This document shows positions 1 to 12,299 of a stretch of 64,000 bases of DNA, one piece after another (within the stretch, counting starts at the first letter, position 1; each line of letters starts with the position of its first letter). Both the position numbers and the translations under genes were made by a program. Under the pieces are notes generated by a model, which was not told where the DNA came from, ran no database searches, and saw only the letters and a list, made by a program, of their open reading frames with translations. The stretch spans positions 558,001-622,000 of the forward strand of contig JACONQ010000012.1 in NCBI GenBank assembly GCA_014281115.1, given 5' to 3'. Origin of the DNA: Laburnicola sp. R22_1 (lineage: Eukaryota; Ascomycota; Dothideomycetes; Pleosporales; Didymosphaeriaceae).

Positions 1-1013
1 ACATAGTTAATATTGTAAAATACTATTACTATAAAATAGTCTATATGGGCGGCTAGGACAATAATATCTGTGGAAACGCAGAGCGTGGCCTAGATATAAC
101 TAAAGCGAAAAACTATAGGCTAGAAAGCTTAATAATACCTCTAAGTACAGCTGGACATTATATCTTATAAATAGGCTGGAGTAGTAGTGTTGCTAGGCGC
201 AAGTAGTCCTCTAGCAGTACTAGCGCACTATTATCGCCTACTAAGCAATTCTATTCAAGCTCTCTAATAAAGGGAGAGAGGGTAATTACAAATTAAGTGT
301 ATTACTACGTTATTATCTATAACTATAAAAAGCCTATCTATAAGTTAAGCTTCTATACTAGCCTTTTTACTATACTAAAAGACTATATTAATAGTTATAA
401 GTTGCTATACACACAGGCTAGTATACTATAATATAATATCTTACTAAACAACCTTATAGTAAATAAGAAGTATAACAACTCCTCCTAGCCCACATTTTTA
501 ATTAATCTTAACCTTGCTATTAAGGAGCAGCGGGAGAAATCTTTAGAATTATAAGGGAAGACTGGCACGCGAGCGTTTATAGTAATTAGGATACTTCTAG
601 ATAACAAACTATACTTCTTTATATATAATTTAGAATTATTTTTCTGGGTGCTTTTCTAGATATGTATTTACTACTATAGACTAAACTAGAAAAGAGTTAT
701 AAAACGCTTTAATAAGTGGAATTATATAAACATAGAAGAGCTTACTAAGATAAAGAAAGAAGTAGTGAGCAATAAGAGAAATTTTCTCAATACTATAAAA
801 GCGACCTTTATGCCATACTACTAACTATTAATCCCTTATATTAATAGATTGCGGAGAAAAGTGTTTCTTAATAGTAGGAGATAGAGGATTCTGAATCTGA
901 AGCTGTATAATAAGATAAACGAGATACTTTAAACAGTATAGAATAAGTTAAATAAGGCAGAGAGATAAGAATACGTTTCTTATTTAGGCTAAGGAGAGGA
1001 GGTAGTAATAGAT
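1..1013. other. RIP-degraded AT-rich sequence, no gene recognised
   Basis: Very rich in TA and CTAG with stops in every frame. Short plus-strand stretches keep codon-like texture between about 300 and 1000, but I could not assign a family. It lies downstream of the BCS1-like relic and may belong to the same duplicated segment. Confidence 0.5.
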
Positions 1014-2245
1014 AATTAATTAAAACAGCCAGAGAGAACAATAGGCTTAAAAGGAATGTACTTTATTATACTATATGGCCCTATTATTCTTAAGACTCCT
1101 ACCCTAGTGCATCGCTCTAAACCCCCTAGACATAACTCTATAGTAGAAAAAGCTAATTAGTAATTATTATTATTAAGCGCCCACAATATTATTCTAGTTA
1201 ATTTTATCCTTTCCTTCTAAAGCTTTTCTATCCACACCACTATATTAGCAATAGCATAGTGAAGTGAATACTTATTTGCTAGTAAAAAAGACAAGATCTT
1301 AGCCAGACTAAATTCTAGCTTTAGCACTATTATTAGAAACTCTTGTCCTAAATAAAGTAACTTGCACTTCTCTATAATCCCTTCTTCCCTAGGTAGATAG
1401 AGAATTCGCTCTAATTTATTGTCGCGAATATTAGTCTTTAAGGAGGTATTATAGATAAAATAGAATAGCTAATTAATTATATCTTTATTGGCTAGGTAAA
1501 GCTTAACCTTTATGTCTATATAGCCAGGACGTATGAGTGCTAGATCTAGGCGCTTAATATGGTTAGTTGTTATAATTAATAATCTGCCAGATTTTTAATA
1601 TACAGCAGTTGCGTTAACATTTTTAAGAAGAACAATATAGTGCTGCGGAAGCTTAGCGAAGAGAGATTTTAGAAAGTAATTATTTAAACTAAATATAGTA
1701 AGAATATAAATATCTAAATTAAAGTGCTTTGCAATAGAAAGGCAAAGGCTAGATTTTCTAGTTCTAGATAGTTTGTAAAGTAGGTACCCTTGTTAATAAG
1801 GAAGGCCGCGCCTAAAGTACTAAGTCCTAGTTTTAGGGTCTAGGAACTTAGTTACGTCGCCTAGCAATATCTCTTTTAGCTTTTTGTTAATAATTATAGT
1901 TAATATCTCTCTCTTAACTATTAACTTAGAAGCTTTCTACCTATCTCTATAGTGCTTAAAGATATAAGTTTTGTTCTTAACTAACTCTAAATAGTACTGT
2001 CGGCACTTATTTAAGAGCTTCTAGAAAATAGTAGGATTGCGTCCAAAGTATAAAATATAGGCTTCCTCCCTAGTATTACTAAATTCTCCTAGGCTTCTTT
2101 GGCAATTAAATATAAATAGATAGTGTTTATACCAAAAGTATAAGTAACTATTATAGAGTAAATAGTGTAGTAACTTTCTCTTAGCATATATTTTAGGTTC
2201 TATAAATAATTTAAGATCTACCTTAGCGAGAGAAGTGCGTGCCAA
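1014..2245 (-). pseudogene. RIP-killed BCS1-like AAA+ ATPase
   Basis: Reading the minus strand from the ATG at 2245 gives one uninterrupted frame of about 410 codons with no frameshift, broken only by stops such as TAG. The first 74 codons are open. Family landmarks: a BCS1 N-terminal-like region (YFWYKHYLFIF, then FSNTREEAYILYFGRNPTI, then CRQYYLELV), a linker FLDPKTRT, the Walker A neighbourhood GYLLYKLSRTRKSS near residue 153 with its glycines lost, KSSLCLSIAKHFNLDIYIL, a Walker B-like LPQHYIVLLKNVNA whose acidic residues are now K/N/N, and the sensor segment LLIITTNHIKRLDLALIRPG. BCS1 proteins are mitochondrial inner-membrane AAA ATPases; fungi also carry many BCS1-like paralogues of unknown job. 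The changes are G-to-A type on the coding strand, as RIP produces. This copy cannot be functional. The family call is firm; the exact 3' limit is not. Confidence 0.85.
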
Positions 2246-3290
2246 TTACGCAAATAGCTAAGAGCAGACCTAGAAAATAAGTATATTATATGCTTTATTA
2301 GTATAGGGTACCTTAATCTTTAACGCTATAGGTATGTTAAGAGTTAATATTATTATTAAGAATAGATGTACTAATAAAAGTAGGTTTCTAGCAACTTTTC
2401 TAAATATTCTAAAGCATACTTTCTAGTAAACTATAGGTGCAGAGCACTTGACTATAGATACTTAGACTGCTAGTAAGAAGGGACTAAGCTGGGGAGGTTG
2501 CAGGGGCGAGGCTAGGGAAGAAGAAGTTTAGAAGGGGGATCTAATTAAATAGAAAAGATTAAACGTGGGTAGGGCTAGCGTTTCTAAGTAAAGCCATATT
2601 AGGGAGTACTTTAAGTAAGTAAATTGACAGACAAGGCATAAGAGCGATAGATATTATTCTTAAGAGGTGAACAGCTATCCTTATACCTTTTAAGCATAGG
2701 CTAATAAATCTTCCTAAGGAGCCTAATACGTGCTAACTAATATAATGTCTAGACTCTATATTGCATTAATATATAACTATAATAGTTATTACTAAGTAGT
2801 TTATACTCTATATAAGGGTAATGTATTATAGAAAAGGCTTATAGACTAAATAGTGGCTCTCTTAGTATTAATTATATAGAGTTGCTATAGTGCTTTATTC
2901 TTAAAGGTGTATATTAGTTAGTATTAGTTTATTAGTATTTTTATATACTAAGGTTATGTATAGTAAATGCTCTAAAGGCGTAGCTAAGCCTAAGCTATGA
3001 GTTTTATATAGGGTGATTAGAATAAGATCCTATTATAGTTTGTTGCTATCTAACCCTTTCTTTTTACGTGCCACAGCTTAATGCACACCCCTCTAAGAGC
3101 TAATAGGTAGAAAGGACCCTTTGTCCTAAGGCTACCTAGCTTAATAGTAAGAGCTACTTTATAAGCATTCTATTGCTATATAAATAGGGTGTAGTGTATA
3201 ATCTCTATAGGCCTTCTATTATTATAGTAAGTTAGGAGATAATATAGCTAGAAAATGCGCATATAGTTTTTTTTTTATAAAATAGATTAA
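2246..3290. other. AT-rich degraded repeat sequence
   Basis: No gene seen. A purine-rich patch lies near 2480-2550. A TATATAAATAGGG-like box near 3180 resembles LTR promoters of this genome, but I found no LTR ends around it. Confidence 0.4.
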
Positions 3291-3354
3291 ATAACTAGGA
3301 GTTATAGAATTTTATATAGTAGTAGCTTAGTAATAATATATAGTTCTTCTAGAA

Positions 3355-3585
3355 ATTTGCAAAGCTTACTAGCATATTAAATATCTTTCTAGCGTATTAT
3401 AAAAAACTTACTATAGCTAATAGTTACAAAACTTACTAGCACTCTATAAAGTTTACTAGCGTACTACAAAGTAATTTTACTTATTAAAAAGTTTACTAGC
3501 GCTATGTAAAGTTTGCTAGCTTTATACTAAGTTTACTAGCATAAAGAAAAGTTTTACTAGCGTATTAAAAAGATTACTAGTTTTT
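3355..3585. repeat. Irregular array of AGTTTACTAGC motifs
   Basis: At least eight copies of a motif close to AAAGTTTACTAGCG (near 3363, 3385, 3431, 3452, 3490, 3509, 3531, 3552, 3573) are separated by 10-35 bp of variable AT-rich sequence. The core stays conserved while the spacers drift, which is unlike a simple microsatellite. Confidence 0.55.
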
Positions 3586-6500
3586 CTACTAGTCTAGTTC
3601 TGCGCATATTCTCTTTTACGCTGTAATATAGTCTTGTTTACTAGAGATAGCTCTGCAGGATTCTATAGTTAAGCTTTTTATCTAGACTATAGATAACTAA
3701 CTTAAATCTAAATAGATATATAAAAAGATACTAAATAGACTTTATAAAGCCTATGCGCGTGCTAAGGTTAATAAGAAATTGTCTACAAATAGTATTTTTT
3801 AAAGAGCGAGCTTTAGAGTCTAGTTAGCATACTAGCTTATATCTAGCGGCAAACACTACTTCTTAGAACGGGCTGCTTAACTATAAACTTTTGACACGTT
3901 TAATAAGCTTCTAAATAAGAAGAAACAGAGCGCAGAAAAGATATTAGCCGCAATTATCCCTTATCCTACTATTAAAGATGCGATTGGCCAAAAATTTACT
4001 TAATAAAAAACACTTTATTATAAGTTAATCTAGCTATCCTTTAATTTCTCTCTTATTAGTGTTAATTATGTATAGCTAACTTAACTTCTTAAGAAACATC
4101 CTCTCTTTATTTAATAAACCTTTCTATTACAAATTTAACTGTTATAAATCCTCTAAGCACAATAAACGTTCCTTAAGCGTAGCTATAGTCTAATGCTTCC
4201 ATAGAAGTAACAATGGCCATAATTCCTTACTAAACATCTTTTTAATTAAGAAATATTTTGTGGAAGGTTAGGCTAAAGCTAGTATACAAATAACGTTTTC
4301 TTTACGTCCTATATAACTTTCTTATAGTATTATATTTAAAGTTAAAGATAATATAATTAATAATATTGCGTTAGCTATGTTTAGTATTATTATGAAATTC
4401 GATAAGAAAATAAGGTACGTGTATTATTCTAGTAAAACTAAGATGTTTACTTATAAAGAGCGCTTTAAGTTATAGAATAGTAAAAGATAAGCCATAGCTA
4501 AGTTGTTTGGCCCTAAGATTGTAATTGTAGTTAGAATAAGCCCACGTTTTTAAATGGACACAAAAGAATAAGATCGTATAAAATATATAAGTATGTCTAT
4601 TTTAAATAATCTAAGATAGGCTGTATTCTTAAGCCTTAGTCTTGGCCTAGTAAAAGGTACTCTAATATCTACGAAGCTATATTTATAGAAATAGTACTAG
4701 GCTTATATTAGTATTATTATGGCTATAAATATACTTTTTTATATTTACTAGCGAAATATATAACTAAGCCTTCTTTAATCTTTAGCTTTCTACTATTATT
4801 TAGGACTAATACTTATTTGCTTAAATTCTTTTCTAGATTATTGCTTCTTTTGCTGTATAATACCTCGCAGTGATTAAAAATGGCATTTGCTAGTCCCTCT
4901 ATCTACTTTAGAGTATTAGGCTTTTCTAGAAGCTTTTTACAGTTATTATTATCGAGCGCTATAATAGTAAGAGCCTCATAATCTATTAGACAAACTATAC
5001 ACTATATATAAGCGATTTACTATAGTTCTAAACTCTTACTTTTTTTAGCGTAATTATTGCGCAGAAATAGCGTTTAGTAGTAGATGTTTGCAGTTACTCT
5101 TTATATAAAAATAGATTATCTAGCCTTGCTATAAATAGTTGTTAGGGTTGTGACTGCTTAAGCGCACCTTTAAATAGAGATTTTTATACAGAAAGTAAAT
5201 GCAGGCGAAGTTATAGTCATAGCTGCGCAGCTTAACTACTAGACAACTTAAAATTTAAAAGGGACGTTAAAAAGTAGAAGGGGTATGGCTACCTAATATT
5301 AACTAGCTAATAAGGCAAAATTTAGGCATAAATGCCTTAGGGTTATGTGTAATAGATAGACTGTATATAATAAAAGAAAGAGCGCTAATAAAACACTTTA
5401 ATAAGTAGGAAGCTTTGGGTGAAATTACGCTAACAATGGGACTAGTTACTCTTTAATTTTCGCATCCTATATAAGCTGTTTAGGACTAATTTTAGGCTCT
5501 CTTTATATTAGTTAGGGATAAGATTAGGCACAACTAGAAGTAGCTTAGACTTTAATTAGACACGCTCGCGCTATATTATATTAACTTATAGCGAGCTTAT
5601 ACTTAACCTAGAATTAATACTATTAGCTAGAAACATAGATAGATATGGCTGGATTAAAGGTAGTATAGGTTCTTAGCTAGGTAGAGACAGAACTCGTATA
5701 GAAAGTTATTTTACTGCAGCCTTAATAATGGTCTTTACTACTAAGGTAGATACCTCGCTATTTATATACACATTCGATCTAATAGATATATAAAAAGTCT
5801 TATAAGCGCTAAACCTTATTACTTAGCATTTGTCTTTTATATTTATAGCAAAGCCAAGTTTTTTATTTAATAAGTATAGTCTTCTATATTAGTATGTGCG
5901 GTGTATTTATGGCTATATCTAGTTCTCCTTATATTTAAGTTTATAAGAATAACTATTATTATTTTCTATAAAGTAGTTAAGCTTATAGTCGCTTTGGAAC
6001 GCGTGTTAACTACTGCTTAATTACTTGCTGTACCCTAATATTCTTAACACTTCTTCTATAGCGGAGCAATATAGAGGCCCCTGCCCGTAGTAATATTTAG
6101 AACCTAGCTAGAGTTTGGAATCAGGAACTAGAAAACGGCCCAAGCCATAATATCCTATACTAAGAAGGTGACTTATAGAGCGTGTTAGAGAACTTGCGCT
6201 ACTTATATTAAATTGCGGTTATTTTACTAAATTAAACTCTTAATAAATCTATTCTAGGTAATAGTACTTAGGTTCTCTACGGGCGTACTATATAGAGGCT
6301 AATAACGCTAGTGTATTATATTATTAGGTACATAGCTTATCTTTGCCTAGATTATTATACTAAATAGCTGCCTAACTAGATAGTGTACTAATAATACTAT
6401 AAAAGCTAGCCATTAGTTTCTAAACACATATTAGGCATAATAGAGTTACTTCTAAAGCTCTTAGACATTGTAGGTTGTATGCCTTACTAACTAGTAAGTT

Positions 6501-6805
6501 GTTCGCGAACTGCTCCTAGATAAAGGTATTCTTTTACTCTTGCACCTATGAGCTACTTATAAAAGAAACTAAAACTCCTTTCTACTAATTAATTCTTATA
6601 CTACTAAGCCTGTATATGCAGCAAATTAACTAATTAAGACTTTTCTTATGCTTACTTTATCTAAGCGCAATATTATAAAATATTATAATGGCTTGTAATT
6701 GTAAGCAACATATTATAAAGACTAATATTACTTATAATATTATAAATTACACAATATAGTAAATTTAATCAAAGGTACTTTTTATCGCACTTAAAATGTA
6801 GCTTT
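3586..6805. other. RIP-degraded repeats with unidentified plus-strand coding relics
   Basis: Between about 3730 and 4560 the plus strand gives stretches with protein-like texture (for example LISSGKHYFLERAA and SAEKILAAIIPYPTIKDAIG), interrupted mainly by TAA/TAG. I do not recognise the family. The rest shows no readable gene. Confidence 0.35.
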
Positions 6806-7084
6806 TGTAACAGTTCGTGCCTGCCTCCCTACTAGTTATTTACTATTACCTTTCCTTTCACACCCTAATAGCGCCTTTTACCTTATAGAAGGCGCCTTTC
6901 CTAGTTAGTGTTAGCGCGTGATTAGCGTGGGGCCTGTGCTCTATGCCGCCCACTATATAAGTAAGGGCCCCCCAGGTCTCTTCCTTATCCCTCATCTTAG
7001 TATAGTCTCAATTCAGTTATCTCTTTTAACTATACTAGCTGTTCTAAAGAGGTTTGTCCTGTAAGGCCGTGTACCGCCCTTACA
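6806..7084 (+). mobile_element. Solo LTR, 279 bp, with 5-bp target duplication
   Basis: Begins TGTAACAG and ends CCCTTACA, so the ends form the TG...CA inverted pair of an LTR. It is flanked by the perfect 5-bp direct repeat GCTTT (6801-6805 and 7085-7089). A TATA box (TATATAAG) lies near 6954. It is clearly richer in GC than its surroundings and only lightly mutated. No second LTR or internal region adjoins it, so it looks like a solo LTR left by recombination. Confidence 0.85.
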
Positions 7085-7089
7085 GCTTT

Positions 7090-10000
7090 AAGCAGACTAA
7101 GTATCTTTAATATTAGGTGGGAATACTCTACTTTGCCTTCTTAGGAATACATCCCATTCTTATAATATAAAAATTACTATTATATATAACCTTTGTTACT
7201 ATTTAAATGTTTATAATACTATAGTAGAAAATTATCCTTACTAGTAAGTTAGCTTATAGCCTGGCTCTTTTAGTTTCTTATATACTATACACATAATTAG
7301 TTACTAGTATAAAATTGCCTAATATAAATAACTTACTCTAATTAGCTTTATAGCTACTATAGCTTATATAGATTTGTAATATTATTACTCTAGTTAGTAC
7401 CTTAATTATAAGCGAGCTAGGATATAGCCTAGGCAAAGATAATAACATAGTAATATATCTTATATAATTTCTGTGTTAGATATATAAGCGTTATTAAAGG
7501 TGGCTCTAGTAAATATACTAGAGATTAGCCTAGGTAGTGCTATTTATTCGCCTTACTATATGCTAGCTAAGCGCCTAGTAGATAATAGTTAAGGTAGCAA
7601 CTCTGCCATAATCTGCACAAGCGCGATAAAATCTAGAAATACTAGAAGGAACTTTCTGTGCTAGTATTATAGTAGGCTTTCTTTGTTAGTTATGTTTTGC
7701 TAAATCTGCTATAGTAGTATAAGTGTAGAGGCGAGAAAGGCAGACAAGATAGACAGATAATAAAGGATACCTTTACACAAAGCTAGGCACTAGCTCTTTC
7801 TATTCTTAGATTATTCTTAATTAGAAATAGCTTATATCTAGTTTTATATAGCTAATTATATAAAAACCCGCTTAGTGCTAGTGTTAAATAAAATATAGCT
7901 AGCAGAATTTAAGTATAGCTACTAGGCTAGAGAAACTCCTAGAATAACTGTATTTAACTTAGACCTACCTCTTAATAATTATAGTAGAACCTCTTACTAC
8001 TAACTATTACTTCTAAACCTCTAAAATTAAGCTTACTCTAAAGATACGTGGACTAACTAGGATAGTAAGCCAAAGTAATATCTAAGAGCGTTAACAAATC
8101 TATTAATAGTAATACTAGCACTATAATAATCCTTGTTATAAATCTGTAGAGAGATAGACACATAACTATAGAAAACTATTCTATAGACTATAGATATATA
8201 AATCTACTATAGAATTATTTCTGACTACTAAATAAGAAAAGTGCTTTGTCACGCTATATAATTTGCGACGTAGTATGCGACGTTAAGTAGCTTAACTATA
8301 CTACTATACTAAAGTATAAAAAGAAAATAATTATGTTTATTACTTATAATAAAAGCTAGTATATAGAGTATAAAGATATATATACTAGAACTAGCTTAGT
8401 AAAAGTACTAAGGTACGTGTATCCTAAGTGCTAGTTAAGCACTTAGCCTACTTGGCTTAGCTATAGTTTAGATAAAGTAGTAGGGCGAAAATAAAATATT
8501 ACACTTTGCTTATTTTTGGGGAGTAGGTAGTGTTAATATTAGGGGCGTATAAGATATACTAAATTATCTTATTTCTTTATCTCCTATAAAAGCTTTATAG
8601 TAAGGCAATTATCTATATTTAGGCTTAAATATCGCTAACTACCTATTAATTCTTTTTAACCACTCTAATATTATTAAGTACTTTGCCTATAGAAGTGTAT
8701 TAAAGACTCTAATACTTCTACGTAATAACCTTATAGATGTAAGGATTGTTAGAGAAAATGCCACTTATAAAATAATATATAATTCTCTTCTACTATTTAA
8801 CTTCTCTATTAATAATATCTAAAAAGACCTCTTGGCTAGTTATAATACAGTAGATAGTAGACCTAAGTGTAAAGAGATCTATCTTTAAGTTTGCCTTAAA
8901 CTTATTTTTATAGGGGTAGAAATATCTATATGGTTCGCCACTCTAACTAGCTACAATCTCGCTAGTCTCTAGGATATAATTCTCTTAAAAATTAGCAAGC
9001 TTAAGATAAAGATTCCTATTAACTAGTATATTTGTTAGTTAAATATTGCAATAGATAACCTCTTTTAAATAAATATAATTAATAGCTTTAGTTACCTTAT
9101 AGTACTAGGCTACCTGCTACTAGAGAGTGGGGGTTATAGTCTAATTTAGTTAGGTACTTACAAATAGTCTTGTTTGCTGTATGCTTAAGGTATAATCTAG
9201 CATTTATAAATTTTTTCTGGGTAATAATTTAAGGGTGTTAGCTAACTAAGCTAAGAATTTTATATTTATGCTTAAGACAACTTATATTACTACCTAGCTT
9301 AAAAGGGTACTTAAGAATAGTTAATTTATTAACCTCCCCTATAAAGGTACTAGTTCTAGATACAAGTATATGTTAGACTCTCTTTAAGTAGTAGTAGTAA
9401 TACTTAACCACCTTACAATTTAATATAGCAAGGGATAAAGTCTTTAGAAGACACTACCTATTATTAGCGCTCTAATTCTATAAGAAAGGCAAAATAGAGA
9501 GCTAGCGTTCGCGAGCAAAAATGCGCTAGTAATAGGGCTATTAGAGCGAGCTTATAATAGTAGTTATCTTTAGCCTTAAATGCTTACGTTTTGTATAAGT
9601 GAGTAGAGGCTTAGAAAGAAGGTAGTGGGAACTAAAACCAATTAATTAATTAATTCCTACTTAGCTTTAGCCGCTATTTTGCCTAGTGTAGAGAGTTAGT
9701 AGATAGCTAAAGCTTTACTAAAGTAAACCCTCCTTAGCATCCTATAAGCTAGCGTAATACTAACTACCCTATATTTACTAGTCGCTAACTGCTACACAAC
9801 ATAATAATAATGCTTAAAATATATATTAAAAAGCTTAAGACTATAAGATAGGCGCCCGCGCTTCTATAGCCCTACTAAAAGATTCTATAGTATCGCAACA
9901 CTATGCTAAGGCCTACTAATATCTTCTTCTGTCTAATATTAAAGCGCTAGACCAGCAACTAGTAAATTCTATTATGGTAGCTTCGAACCTATACTTGTCG

Positions 10001-10990
10001 CCCTTAAGAGCTTGTAGCTCTCTAAGTAGTAGCAATATTAAATTCCTACTAATCTATAGTAGAATCCGCTTTAAATACGAGTACGCTAGTACTTAGAAGT
10101 ATTTTTAATTACCTAATCGCTAACAAAGTACTAGAAACCCCTACTAAGCAAACAGTCTGTCGCGCAATAATATTACTATCCCTACTAGCTATCTTATAAC
10201 TAAATAGCGCAACACTACTACTAAGAAGCAACTTCTACTTATATGCAAAGGTAATAAGAGAAGGCGTGTAGGCAAAACAAGCTAGCTCCCTCTACTGCGT
10301 AGACTACTATACGCTGCTATTACACATAGTATATAGCTCTCTAACTTAAGATTCTTACTAGTATAAACTTATTATCTATAATAGCTTAATAAATAACCTA
10401 TAAGTTCTATAATAAAAAGCTGCTTACTACTCCTTACATATCGCATAATATTCTTTAGTAGCAGAGGTAATAATTATAAACGTAGAAACTACTAGTAGAA
10501 TAGTAGTAGAAGTACTAATAAGCTCTTACTATTTCTATAATATTAGCCCATAGTCTCCTCTGTGCCTATAATTATTATAATCTTATTAAGAAGAGCCTAT
10601 AGTATTGCAATACTATGCTAAAGTCTACTAGCATCCTCTTTCAGCTAATATTAAAGCGCTCCTCTATAATCTACTTAATATTAGGAAGGTAGTAGCAATA
10701 CTTATAAAAAGGCTAAAGATTATATAGTATTAAAATAAGATAGAGAAAGCGTAATAGCGCGCTATTATAAAGCAGTGCTAGTAGTAGTATAGACGCAAGG
10801 AAATCTTACTAGAAAGTAAAAAAAGTTATCTAGATAAAAGAATATTATAATAGCCTTATAAGTCTTTCTTGCGTAGCTTATAGTAGCGTAGTTTTACTAT
10901 GCCTAGTAACTAATCTAAAAAGTGTTTATATATATCCTCTTACTCTATACTTATTTTATTCTTATATAAGAGTAAATACTCTTTGTCTAA
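7090..10990. other. RIP-degraded AT-rich sequence, no gene recognised
   Basis: Nearly 4 kb dense in TAG/CTA with no open frame and no recognisable motif on either strand. Probably old transposon sequence. Confidence 0.5.
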
Positions 10991-11912
10991 CTCTAGTTAT
11001 AGTATATGTGTTTGGCAGCAATAGCGTATATTATCTCTACTAAATCTCTAATTATTACTTAGAATAAAAATTTTTATTTGTCTATATCTTCTTCTCTATT
11101 CTTACTCTCTTTATCTTAGTTATTATCTAAATAATTAGTTTTATAATTAGCAGTATTACTATAGGAACTGCTTATTTAGTCTGCATTTAAGTTTCCGCGA
11201 CGATATAGGCCCAACGCACTATTATTATACTAGTATTCTATTAGTATCTATAAATCTAGTGATAGTGGGGTTATATAGATACCTTTGCCATCTCTACTAA
11301 GAAATCTATAATCTAAGGCAGCTAGGTTAAGAGGCTGTTTTAAGTTATAGTAATAGATAATTTCTATTATAATTAATAAGCTGTTAGGGACATTATAGAG
11401 TATGCGATTAGTTATCTAATAAGATATATTAAGGCTAGGTCTATAGTTAATATTGGCCCTATTACTAGTCTTTGTTCCTAGATAGGAGGTTTGTGGCTAA
11501 TATAGTTACTATAGTTGAGATAATATTACTTATTATAATGCGCTTATCTATATTATGCTTAAGCCCTATTACCTAAGAGTAGTTTGTAATAGATTGTGCC
11601 TTTTCTTCTAGAGTAAATAACTACTACGTATATATTATTAAGAAGTCTTTACTAAAGATCTATAAAATACCTTATTATTCTAATTATATTTATTCTTATA
11701 GCTTTTTCTAATGTCTCTACTACTACCTTTTCTGTGCTTCTTACACCTCTCTAAGTCTAAGCTAATATCTTATTTACTTTCTACTCTCTTAAAAGGAGAG
11801 ATAGATCCTCTTAAGAAATATAGTAGCTCCTTACTTATTCTATAACTATGTACACTATTACTACTATTCTTATTATTATAGAGGTTACTTAGGGATAGGC
11901 GTAAGGTTCTAG
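10991..11912 (-). pseudogene. Distal part of a minus-strand coding relic, split by the gypsy element
   Basis: On the minus strand one frame runs with few stops from about 11460 to 11050, including NLAALDYRFLSRDGKGIYIT and LGLYRRGNLNAD. The same strand is coding-like beyond the right end of the gypsy element at 19086, so the two pieces were probably one gene before insertion at the TCTAG target. Family not recognised. Confidence 0.45.
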
Positions 11913-12091
11913 TGTTAGAGATTAGCCATTAGCACTAGTTCGGCCCAACGTACCTCCGGCCCCGCGCGCTAGTCCCTTAGTTAGCACTAGCATGCCCTTA
12001 GACTACTGCCACATAGGTGACATGCGGCACCTAGTATTCTTATTATAGCAATTTAACCTATTTAACAATTAAGCCTAATTACTCCCTTATA
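11913..12091 (+). repeat. 5' LTR of the gypsy element
   Basis: 179 bp, equal in length to the right LTR and aligned to it throughout. Contains the GC-rich patch CGGCCCCGCGCGCTAG that is shared by all three LTRs of the family in the window. Confidence 0.9.
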
Positions 12092-12299
12092 TTATACTAG
12101 GTTAATAAAAACACGCTTATAATAGAGCGTAAGCTATAATAGGCTTTTAATTAACTTACAACTTACGACAACGTATATTATGCTCTTATAATAAGAGGGA
12201 CCATACCTGTAATAGTGCATAGCTAGGCTTAATAACTCCAAACTATTAGTTAAGCCTTATAATAATACTATAAGTACTACTAGCAAGATAGCAAACTAG

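Noticed and set aside
3355..3585. Possible CRISPR array
   Set aside because: Repeats are short, imperfect and unevenly spaced, and the organism is a fungus.
2246..6800. Subtelomeric RecQ-type helicase or LINE reverse transcriptase
   Set aside because: I looked for helicase and YxDD-type motifs in the coding-like stretches and found none that held up.
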